Shown piece after piece: positions 6,764-11,566 of a stretch of DNA of 11,566 nt. The translations under genes were made by a program, and so were the position numbers. The notes beneath the pieces are model-generated. The model had not been told where the DNA came from, did no database searches, and saw only the letters and a program-made list of their open reading frames with translations. The stretch covers positions 1 to 11,566 of the forward strand of contig PFHP01000001.1 in NCBI GenBank assembly GCA_002782365.1, in the 5' to 3' direction. Numbering within the stretch: position 1 is the first letter of the stretch; the number at the start of each line of letters is the position of its first letter. The DNA is from Candidatus Kuenenbacteria bacterium CG_4_8_14_3_um_filter_39_15. GTDB lineage: Bacteria; Patescibacteriota; Patescibacteriia; UBA2196; GWA2-42-15.

Positions 6764-8425
6764 TTATATTTTTTTAACCATATAGGTATTTTCCAGTCGA
6801 TAGCCGAGCTGGCGGTAGTAGTTGCGGACGCCGATACCGGAAATAATGGAGAGTTTGTCGTAGTTTTGCTTTTGGGCGATTGATTCGGCTTGGGCTAATA
6901 GTTTTTTGCCAAGACCAAGGTGTTGGATATTCCCAATTTGACCAATTGGCGCTAATTGACCATAGGTATGCAATTCCCTGATAAGTGCTGTATTATAAGG
7001 TGGTATTGTTTTATTGTTGCATTGCTTCATTGTTAATTTTGGTAGAAAAAGCCGGCAAAAAGCATAAAGAATTTTTTTGTCTGGCGACTCAAAACTCAAG
7101 AAGTATTCCGTGCCTTTTGATACTCTATATTTTCGTTTTGCAATTTTGTAATTTGTAATTTGTAATTTTTTTGGAAATTGGAAATTGGAAATTGGAAATT
7201 GTTCTTGGCGTCCCACCTCCCGGCATCTAGTGCATTGGCATTCAATCTTTTTTTTCTCCATTTCCGATTTAATAATCTGCCGCATATTGGTAATTTTATT
7301 GCCGGCGATGATTGATTCTTTGGGAATATCCCTAATGACGCGGAGAATGCGCACCCAGGGAGGAGTGATTGATTTTATTTTTATCAGCAAATTTACCAGT
7401 TGCTTTGTGGTGTAACTTTTCCATTTGCCTTGTTTGTACCAGCGGTAGAGCAGGGAGTTTTTTGAGACAACGGTGGGATAGATTTTTATTTGGTCAGGCC
7501 GGTAGTTTGGATTTTCAAAAATATCCCTCATCATTTTAAAATCTTTGGCCGGAGTTGATCCCGGCAGGTTGAGCATCATATGATAAGTGATTTTAAAACC
7601 AAATTGGCGCATAAGTTTGGTGGCGTTGATAGTCGTGGCAACATCATGGCCGCGCTGGTTTAATTTTAATATTCGGTTATCAAGATGCTGCACGCCAATT
7701 TCAATTCTGGTACAACCGTATTGGCGCATTTTCCATAATTCTTTTTCATCAATAAAATCCGGGCGGGTTTCCAGTGTCAGGCCAATAATTCTGTTTTGGG
7801 CGGCCTCATTTCTTTTTTGTTCTTTTTTAAGTTGCGTAGAGATGCCATTTATGGCGTCTCTTTTATCTTTTGAGACGCGATAAATCGCGTCTCTACGTTT
7901 AATATTTTTTGGAGAGTCATTAGCCGCCCTGAAACATTCCTTGAGATACCATATTTGGTAACTCTCTGGCAGATATGACCAGGTACCGCCCATGACAATT
8001 AATTCAAGTTTATCTGTTTCATGGCCGTTGTTAGCCAGAGCCCGCAGACGCAGCTGGACCTGTTTATACGGGTCAAATTTACATAAAATGGCGCGCATCA
8101 CTGCCGGTTCATTGGCCAGGTAGCTTTTGGGTATGGCTTTTTCATTAGGGCAATAAGCGCATTTCCCCGGACAGGGATAAGGTTTGGTCAGCACGGCAAT
8201 TGGGGCAATGCCAGAAAGAGTTCTCACTCTTCGTTTACGTAGCAGTTGGTGCAATGCCGGATTATTAATTTTTTGTTTATTATATTCTGCCAGAAGTTCG
8301 GCATTTGTCGGCGCGCCAGCAATGTCATAAAGTTTACAGAATTTTCTTTTGGCAGATAAAATATCCCTTTCCGATTCGGCAGGGTTTTTAAGAAGGTATT
8401 TGATGATATTTTGGTTAATATTCAT
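6764..8425 (-). CDS. elp3: Elp3-family tRNA U34 carboxymethyltransferase (radical SAM + GNAT)
   Basis: This 553-residue enzyme adds a carboxymethyl group to C5 of wobble uridine 34 using SAM and acetyl-CoA. The radical-SAM cluster motif is PCPGKCAYCPN (Cys85, Cys89, Cys92), followed by PKSYLANEPAVMRA (99-112) and GLTLETRPDFI (215-225). A zinc site ECQCTRCREVG has Cys396, Cys398 and Cys401. The C-terminal GNAT domain shows the acetyl-CoA loop QHLGLGKKLL (501-510) and ISGIGVRNYYRQLGY (528-542). Two stretches do not belong to the family: residues 177-197 are encoded by a paired inverted repeat, and residues 409-430 by heptamer tandem repeats. Both keep the frame and fall in apparent loops. The start at 8425 is supported by a consensus promoter whose -10 lies seven bases upstream, implying a leaderless message. 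A Trm9-like gene is divergent. Confidence 0.95.
   Translation of the reverse strand: MNINQNIIKYLLKNPAESERDILSAKRKFCKLYDIAGAPTNAELLAEYNKQKINNPALHQLLRKRRVRTLSGIAPIAVLTKPYPCPGKCAYCPNEKAIPKSYLANEPAVMRAILCKFDPYKQVQLRLRALANNGHETDKLELIVMGGTWSYLPESYQIWYLKECFRAANDSPKNIKRRDAIYRVSKDKRDAINGISTQLKKEQKRNEAAQNRIIGLTLETRPDFIDEKELWKMRQYGCTRIEIGVQHLDNRILKLNQRGHDVATTINATKLMRQFGFKITYHMMLNLPGSTPAKDFKMMRDIFENPNYRPDQIKIYPTVVSKNSLLYRWYKQGKWKSYTTKQLVNLLIKIKSITPPWVRILRVIRDIPKESIIAGNKITNMRQIIKSEMEKKKIECQCTRCREVGRQEQFPISNFQFPKKLQITNYKIAKRKYRVSKGTEYFLSFESPDKKILYAFCRLFLPKLTMKQCNNKTIPPYNTALIRELHTYGQLAPIGQIGNIQHLGLGKKLLAQAESIAQKQNYDKLSIISGIGVRNYYRQLGYRLENTYMVKKI
7142..7201. repeat. Two blocks of 7-bp tandem repeats inside elp3
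   Basis: GGAAATT occurs four times without error (7173-7200). Just before it are three copies of a second heptamer, TTTTGTA then ATTTGTA twice (7144-7164). Seven bases is not a multiple of three, so three units read as one heptapeptide (QFPISNF) before repeating. The stretch encodes residues 409-430, between the zinc-binding cysteines and the GNAT domain. Confidence 0.9.
7835..7897. repeat. Pair of inverted 25-bp hairpin units inserted in frame in elp3
   Basis: Unit 1 (7836-7860) and unit 2 (7872-7896) are the same sequence in opposite orientation, 11 bases apart. Each is itself a hairpin: GAGATGCCAT with ATGGCGTCTC in unit 1, and GAGACGCGAT with ATCGCGTCTC in unit 2. The outer ends are CGTAGAGA and TCTCTACG. 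The 63 bases make exactly 21 codons (residues 177-197) and both units read RDAI, so the frame survives. Confidence 0.9.
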
Positions 8426-8432
8426 TCTATTT

Positions 8433-8460
8433 ATTATATAAGAAAATGGGTTAAAGTCAA
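8433..8460 (-). promoter_or_regulatory. elp3 promoter, apparently leaderless
   Basis: The minus strand has TTGACT (8460-8455), a 16-base spacer and a perfect TATAAT (8438-8433). Only seven bases (AAATAGA) separate the -10 from the ATG at 8425, so transcription should begin at or next to the start codon. There is no room for a Shine-Dalgarno. Confidence 0.75.
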
Positions 8461-8504
8461 GACAAATTTTTAATTTTATAATTTTTAAATAAATATAAAT
8501 TTTT

Positions 8505-8564
8505 CCGCCAAGTTTCTTCGCGAATATTTCATATTCGTGGCAGGCGGATCACCCAAAGGGTGAT
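8505..8564. repeat. Hairpin repeat between the divergent elp3 and methyltransferase genes
   Basis: An outer CCGCC (8505-8509) pairs with GGCGG (8543-8547) around the inner stem CGAATAT/ATATTCG (8521-8527 with 8531-8537, loop TTC). It is followed directly by a second hairpin, ATCACCC/GGGTGAT (8548-8554 with 8558-8564, loop AAA), then AATTTTT. The element is GC-rich against an almost pure AT background (8461-8504 and 8565-8640), which suggests insertion. Confidence 0.65.
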
Positions 8565-8643
8565 AATTTTTAAAAATTAGACATTAAAAATTATTTACAA
8601 AATTAAAAATTACAAAATTTAAAAATTATGTTAAGGTATAAGT

Positions 8644-9324
8644 ATGAATGAGAAAAAAGCAGTTAAAATAATGGAAATAACAAAAAAGACCTATGAATTA
8701 ATAGGCAGTGAGTTTTCTGCTACCAGAGATAGGATTTGGCCGGAGATGGAAGAGTTGGCTAAAAAATATGTGAAGCAGGGTGATAAGGTTTTGGACGTGG
8801 GCTGCGGCAATGGCAGATTGATTGAAGTTTTGCCAAAAGTAGATTATCTGGGAGTTGATAGTTCAGAGGTTTTACTTAAAAAAATTAAAGATGCAAGAGT
8901 TAGAAAATTAGATATTTTAGAGTTGGATAAATTAGATGAAAATAATTTTGACGCGGTGTTTTGTTTCGCCAGTTTTAATCATGTCGCGGGAAAAGAATTA
9001 CGATTGAAAGTTTTGGCTGATATTAAGAAGTTGTTAAAACCGGCTGGCTGGCTGATTATGACTAATTGGAATATGTGGCGATTAGGAGTTAAAAAGAGTA
9101 TTTGGCACAGTAAAAAGATTGGATTTAAAGACGTGATGACAGTCTGGACATCAGGAGACGGCAAGAAAAGAGGGGAGATATATTATCGGGCTTTTACCAG
9201 AGCCGAGCTTAAAAGATTATTCAGAAAAAGCGGCTTTAAGATTTTAGAGAATTATTATTCCCAAGACGGCAGACAGGCGCATTGGTGGAGCGGCAGGAAC
9301 ATTGTGACAGTCGGCCAGCATTAA
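8644..9324 (+). CDS. Class I SAM methyltransferase resembling Trm9/ALKBH8 (tRNA U34 side chain)
   Basis: This is a 226-residue SAM-dependent methyltransferase. Motif I is VLDVGCGNGR (49-58), the acidic end of the next strand is Asp72 (GVDSS), and motif IV-like residues are FASFNHV (108-114). Two family-specific regions match the Trm9/ALKBH8 group from memory: the N-terminal IGSEFSATRDRIWP (20-33), which parallels Trm9's IAxxFSxTRxxxWP, and the C-terminal YYRAFTRAELKRLF...YYSQDGRQAHWW. In eukaryotes these enzymes esterify cm5U34, the Elp3 product, to mcm5U34. Lying back to back with elp3 makes the same role plausible, but the assignment is inference; a general small-molecule methyltransferase is the alternative. 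AAGG seven bases before the ATG is a fair ribosome site. A strong terminator follows 15 bases after the stop. Confidence 0.88.
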   Translation: MNEKKAVKIMEITKKTYELIGSEFSATRDRIWPEMEELAKKYVKQGDKVLDVGCGNGRLIEVLPKVDYLGVDSSEVLLKKIKDARVRKLDILELDKLDENNFDAVFCFASFNHVAGKELRLKVLADIKKLLKPAGWLIMTNWNMWRLGVKKSIWHSKKIGFKDVMTVWTSGDGKKRGEIYYRAFTRAELKRLFRKSGFKILENYYSQDGRQAHWWSGRNIVTVGQH

Positions 9325-9338
9325 TTTTTATCATAAAT

Positions 9339-9369
9339 AAAAAACAAGGTTATCGGGACCTTGTTTTTT
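9339..9369. terminator. Bidirectional intrinsic terminator between methyltransferase and hicA
   Basis: A 12-base-pair stem AAAAAACAAGGT (9339-9350) and ACCTTGTTTTTT (9358-9369) encloses the loop TATCGGG. T runs follow on both strands. A second, weaker hairpin TCAAACTTC/GAAGTTTGA (9382-9390 with 9401-9409) lies just after the hicA stop and may help end that message. Confidence 0.9.
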
Positions 9370-9410
9370 GTCTGATAAATTTCAAACTTCCTAGGTATGA
9401 GAAGTTTGAC

Positions 9411-9638
9411 TTATTTTTTCTCTTCGCCGAAAAAGTCGCTCTCTTCCAGCCCCGATTGGAGTAAAATTGACTGAAAAGTACCATAAGGAATTTCCTTTCT
9501 ACTCATTTTAATGGTAACATTTTTGGTCGGATTATTTACCTTGCGGAATCTGACATGCGATCCTTTTTGACGGACAAAAAAGAAGCCCTTTTTGCAAAGG
9601 ACTTTTAGTATTAAACTTAATAACACTGGTTTAGGCAT
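9411..9638 (-). CDS. hicA: HicA-type mRNA interferase toxin
   Basis: This 75-residue protein has the double-stranded-RNA-binding-like fold of HicA toxins, which cleave mRNA on ribosomes. The core reads GFFFVRQKGSHVRFRK with catalytic His28 in GSH (26-28), then VTIKMSRKEIPYGTFQSIL (41-59) and a tail SGLEESDF. The second half normally reads VTVPxH before the EIxxGT motif. Here Pro and His are replaced (KMS), while His28 is kept. It starts inside the 3' end of hicB with an eight-base overlap, so translation is probably coupled; there is no Shine-Dalgarno of its own. A C-terminal acidic tail (FGEEKK) follows. Confidence 0.92.
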   Translation of the reverse strand: MPKPVLLSLILKVLCKKGFFFVRQKGSHVRFRKVNNPTKNVTIKMSRKEIPYGTFQSILLQSGLEESDFFGEEKK

Positions 9639-9849
9639 GCTTTAATGAGAGTGGCGCTAAATAAGGTTGTTCCACTTTATTAACTTTGGAAAGGCTAATA
9701 TCTTCCAAGTGTAATTCCAAAGCTTCTCGCAAGCTTTCCAAAGCTTCTTTTTTAGTGTCGCCGAAACTAGAAACAGCCGTATTCAGATTCCATGCTACAT
9801 AGTATTTGCCCTCTTTCCACACTACATTTTTTAAGTCAATTTTACGCAT
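9631..9849 (-). CDS. hicB: HicB-type antitoxin, minimal form without a DNA-binding domain
   Basis: This 72-residue protein matches the degraded RNase H-like half of HicB. YYVAWNLNTAVSSFGDTKKE (16-35) and ALESLREALELHLED (36-50) correspond to the family's 'GDT..EA...L.EAL..yL' block. Full HicB proteins are usually longer and carry a C-terminal ribbon-helix-helix or helix-turn-helix domain. None is visible here; the last 22 residues are polar with no clear fold. Its role should be to block HicA by direct binding. The gene order is antitoxin first, the reverse of the classic hicAB. A consensus promoter lies directly upstream. The ATG at 9849 has no Shine-Dalgarno. Confidence 0.88.
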   Translation of the reverse strand: MRKIDLKNVVWKEGKYYVAWNLNTAVSSFGDTKKEALESLREALELHLEDISLSKVNKVEQPYLAPLSLKHA

Positions 9850-9878
9850 ATTATTGTTGTTTATGCTTTTATGCTGTT

Positions 9879-9907
9879 ATTTTACCGTGAAAGAAAAAAT
9901 AAGTCAA
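9879..9907 (-). promoter_or_regulatory. hicBA promoter with an 8-bp direct repeat downstream
   Basis: The minus strand has TTGACT (9907-9902), exactly 17 bases, then TAAAAT (9884-9879). Between the predicted start (about 9872) and the hicB ATG lies a perfect tandem repeat, TTTATGCT twice on the plus strand (9860-9875), placed where an operator could act. The leader is about 23 bases. Confidence 0.75.
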
Positions 9908-9967
9908 ATTTAGGTGGAAGAAATATGGCAACTTTATTAATTTTTTGGTGGGGGCGCGGAATTTGTG

Positions 9968-10020
9968 CTAACAATGTTAAGCGAGCCATAGGCGAAGCGC
10001 AATCCGCACCCATTGTGTAG
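9968..10020. repeat. Imperfect inverted repeat in the hicB / SemiSWEET spacer
   Basis: CTAACAATG (9968-9976) pairs with CATTGTGTAG (10011-10020) apart from one extra G. The interior is GC-rich with GCGAAGCGC. The rest of the spacer (9908-10050) holds no convincing gene; a 31-codon frame is discussed among the findings. Confidence 0.45.
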
Positions 10021-10050
10021 AATGAAGTGGAGTAAGTTGTTTTTTGCCCG

Positions 10051-10310
10051 TTATCCATGTTTAATTTTTAAGTAAAGAATAGAAACGGCGAGCACTAATC
10101 CGACTCCATTCATATCATAACTGTCACAGGTCCATTCTGAATAATAACTGCATAAATTACCCAAAGAATCAAACCCATAACATAAATGACATATCGCGAT
10201 AAAGAGATATCTCTTGTTGATTTTATTTTCCAACTTTTGACGGCTTGTGGCAGTAGAGAAATAACAACAAGTATTCCTGCTGCATAACTTAAGAGGTCGA
10301 TATATGTCAT
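10051..10310 (-). pseudogene. SemiSWEET / PQ-loop sugar transporter, split by a -1 frame change
   Basis: The first part (10310-10110, 66 aa) has two helices. It carries the PQ motif SLLPQAVKSWKIKSTRDIS (18-36), then a helix with LWVIYAV (49-55), and stops at TGA shortly before the third helix. The expected third helix, NGVGLVLAVSILYLKIKHG, continues in the -1 frame to the TAA at 10051. Together they give about 86 residues, the normal SemiSWEET length for a three-helix subunit that dimerises to carry sugars. One lost T in ATATTGAAT would explain the break (inference). The TGA overlaps an ATG in the second frame as ATGA, so a two-peptide arrangement by reinitiation cannot be excluded. The start at 10310 is chosen because the family begins there; there is no Shine-Dalgarno. 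Confidence 0.8.
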
Positions 10311-10411
10311 ATTATTAAAATGATTAGTGTGAGTGATTTTTGCACAACATTCGTGTATATTTGATGTTACAACTGAAAGAAGCAATAGCCGAAGCCAAAA
10401 CCCTCTATTTT

Positions 10412-10870
10412 TTAAAATTTTACAAGATTGGCAATAGCCAAAACAATGCCCGCGCCCAAAAGACATCCGACCATTTTCCCCACAGCCGATTTGAGCATTG
10501 TTCTTTCTTCCGGCACTAATTGTAATCTTAATTTTTCAGCAGAATGTCCTTCAAAAATTCCAGCGATACCGTCTGTTATGGCATTGCCAACAACACCACC
10601 GAGAATGGCACCGGCTATGCCAGCAAAATGGCCACCAAAAATTGCTAAAATTGCGAGAACCCCATTATCTATTAAGCCGAATACAATGTCAGGTTGGATT
10701 GACCTTAGCTTAATCTTAAAAGGTATTAGAGATAGCACGCACAATATAGCAAGAAAAATTAAAACTATGCCTATCCAACGGGCATTATTAACAAAAAAGA
10801 CGCTCACTGCGGTGATCACAACGCAAAGCGTTAAAATGTTTAATATAGATAGGATGGATTTTTGACGCAT
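10412..10870 (-). CDS. Multi-span membrane protein of unknown function (152 aa)
   Basis: I do not recognise a family. From the ATG at 10870 there are about four hydrophobic segments: two near the N-terminus (ILNILTLCVVITAVSVFFV, then IGIVLIFLAILCVLSLIPF), a glycine-rich pair around GGHFAGIAGAILGGVVGNAI, and a C-terminal one (MVGCLLGAGIVLAIANLV). Between the last two is a polar loop with GIFEGHSAEKLRLQLVPEE. The stretch FGLIDNGVLAILAIFGG then ITDGIAGIFEG recalls VIT/CCC1-type proteins only loosely. An ATG at 10933 would add 21 residues, but these would be encoded by a hairpin repeat, so I reject it. The SemiSWEET gene follows on the same strand after about 100 bases. Confidence 0.7.
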   Translation of the reverse strand: MRQKSILSILNILTLCVVITAVSVFFVNNARWIGIVLIFLAILCVLSLIPFKIKLRSIQPDIVFGLIDNGVLAILAIFGGHFAGIAGAILGGVVGNAITDGIAGIFEGHSAEKLRLQLVPEERTMLKSAVGKMVGCLLGAGIVLAIANLVKF

Positions 10871-10890
10871 AAATTTATTATCATCCGACC

Positions 10891-11008
10891 GTTCAGCCCT
10901 CTTGGGCTGAACGAAATATTTTTCATTCCCCAAACCCCTAGTTCAACCCTCCGGGTTGAACTGTCAAAAGTTTTTGGAAAGAACTTTGCAGAAAGGTCTT
11001 TCCAAAAA
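10891..11008. repeat. Three hairpins in tandem upstream of the membrane-protein gene
   Basis: Stem 1 is GTTCAGCCC/GGGCTGAAC (10891-10899 with 10904-10912). Stem 2 is GTTCAACCC/GGGTTGAAC (10941-10949 with 10953-10961), the same sequence with one compensated base pair. Stem 3 is TTTTTGGAAAGA/TCTTTCCAAAAA (10971-10982 with 10997-11008). The set looks like a repeat element, not a terminator, since no U run follows directly. Confidence 0.75.
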
Positions 11009-11046
11009 AGGGGTCGATTTTTGTTTGGCTCTAATTTACTTCAACT

Positions 11047-11202
11047 TTACTTCAACGCCCTCATCAATTTCCTACTCGGCTTGTTTTCTAATTTCTTGGT
11101 CAGAATGTTTTTCGCCTGGATTTTTTTGATCGCTACTACTTTGGCTTCAATAGCCCCTTGTCTTTCTGCGTCTGGATTTGGCGGGTAATCACCCCATATG
11201 TT
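11047..11202 (-). pseudogene. Possible gene remnant: charged 51-codon frame without a start codon
   Basis: Between a TAA upstream and the TAA at 11049-11047 the minus strand reads WGDYPPNPDAERQG, then a lysine-rich stretch ending KLENKPSRKLMRALK. The composition and codons look protein-like, but no ATG, GTG or TTG opens the frame. The plus strand over the same bases gives a hydrophobic frame that looks like the mirror of it. It may be the 3' end of a decayed gene, or nothing. Confidence 0.3.
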
Positions 11203-11379
11203 TTAAGTTAGTTAATAAAAATTTTGTCATCTTTAGTAGGATTAACCTTTATTTAATCCTATCACGTTGTTAAAAAAATAAAAAGCCCTAATGAATTACC
11301 CTGCGCCAAGAGCGCAGGGAAAAGCAAGTTATAAAAAATAAAAAAAATATAAATATATTTTCTGGGCGAGTAATATGTC
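11203..11379. other. Gene-free stretch with two strong hairpins
   Basis: No gene is seen. TAGGATTAA/TTAATCCTA (11237-11245 with 11253-11261) and CCCTGCGC/GCGCAGGG (11299-11306 with 11312-11319, loop CAAGA) are perfect stems. On the minus strand the second is followed about 15 bases later by a T-rich run (CTTTTTATTTTTTT), which gives it a weak terminator look. TTTAGTAGGAT occurs here (11232-11242) and again at 11417-11427. Confidence 0.5.
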
Positions 11380-11566
11380 GCCTAACGTTTCGGCATATCT
11401 GAAGTTTTCATCCCGATTTAGTAGGATAAATTTTGTTTTTCAGACAATGCTTTGTTTAATTATCTCCGCCTAAACCTTCATCAGACTAAGGGATGAAAAT
11501 TTGGATCGAGAAAATTTTTCACTCCTTGAAATATAAATAATGAAAAATTTTGGAGCCAGATATGCG
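11380..11566. repeat. Large nested inverted repeat running into the right edge
   Basis: GCATATCTG (11393-11401) matches CAGATATGC (11557-11565) in reverse, and inside it TTTTCATCCC (11405-11414) matches GGGATGAAAA (11490-11499). A further hairpin, AAAATTTTTCA/TGAAAAATTTT (11511-11521 with 11541-11551), sits in the right arm. The left end begins GCCTAACG. The window stops before the right end can be seen. No gene is visible. Confidence 0.55.

Noticed and set aside
7142..7201. CRISPR-like array
   Set aside because: Units are seven bases with no spacers; this is a simple tandem repeat.
8548..8570. Terminator (hairpin followed by AATTTTT on the plus strand)
   Set aside because: No plus-strand gene lies upstream to be terminated; it reads better as part of the hairpin repeat.
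9282..9464. Plus-strand 60-codon frame over the methyltransferase 3' end
   Set aside because: It crosses a strong terminator and the hicA 3' end; an out-of-frame shadow.
9968..10020. Integron attC site
   Set aside because: GCTTAAC and GTTAGC-like words occur, but next to each other and not at opposite ends of paired arms, so the attC layout is absent.
10311..10466. Upstream extension of the SemiSWEET frame to an ATG at 10466
   Set aside because: The extra 52 residues are cysteine/histidine-rich and unlike the family, and they overlap the end of the membrane-protein gene.
10871..10933. Longer start for the membrane protein at 10933
   Set aside because: The added residues are encoded by a hairpin repeat; the ATG at 10870 gives a normal membrane-protein start.
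10862..11188. Plus-strand hydrophobic frame of 108 codons
   Set aside because: It runs through three hairpins of a repeat and is largely the mirror of a lysine-rich minus frame; no ribosome site.
11203..11566. Known structured RNA (tmRNA, SRP RNA, RNase P or 6S RNA)
   Set aside because: None of the signature sequences I know for these RNAs is visible; only simple hairpins and inverted repeats are seen.

Overview
The window looks like a piece of a Candidate Phyla Radiation (Patescibacteria, Parcubacteria-like) chromosome, although no marker here proves that. The reasons are the AT-rich composition, short genes with many unfamiliar small proteins, many leaders without a clear ribosome site, an archaeal-style Elp3 in a bacterial setting, and spacers full of TTTAAAATT-type words and hairpin repeats. 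TAA is the commonest stop. TGA ends glyA, and every long gene is full length without recoding, so the standard bacterial code fits.

Left part (1-4803): a partial ychF (minus) runs off the left edge. Next come an AT-rich spacer, an orphan PIN-domain toxin-like gene (plus), a bidirectional terminator, an MsbA-type ABC exporter half-transporter (minus) and a 106-residue acidic orphan with its own strong promoter (minus). A 58-residue single-span membrane peptide (plus) has the best Shine-Dalgarno sequence in the window. Its 3' end overlaps folD on the opposite strand.

Middle part (3976-9324): glyA and folD (minus) lie 33 bases apart and form a one-carbon unit. GlyA makes methylene-tetrahydrofolate and FolD oxidises it to formyl-tetrahydrofolate. 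Upstream are a four-hairpin repeat element, a Nudix hydrolase gene and elp3. elp3 has an apparently leaderless promoter and carries two different repeat insertions inside its reading frame. Divergent from elp3 is a methyltransferase that resembles Trm9/ALKBH8. Elp3 makes cm5U34 in tRNA and Trm9 methylates it to mcm5U34, so the pair may be a compact wobble-uridine modification module.

Right part (9325-11566): an accessory region. It has a hicB-hicA toxin-antitoxin pair in reverse gene order behind a consensus promoter, a SemiSWEET/PQ-loop sugar transporter split by a -1 frame change at an ATGA overlap, an unknown multi-span membrane protein, a tandem set of three hairpins, a possible gene remnant, and about 360 bases without a gene that hold hairpins and one arm pair of a large inverted repeat cut by the window edge.
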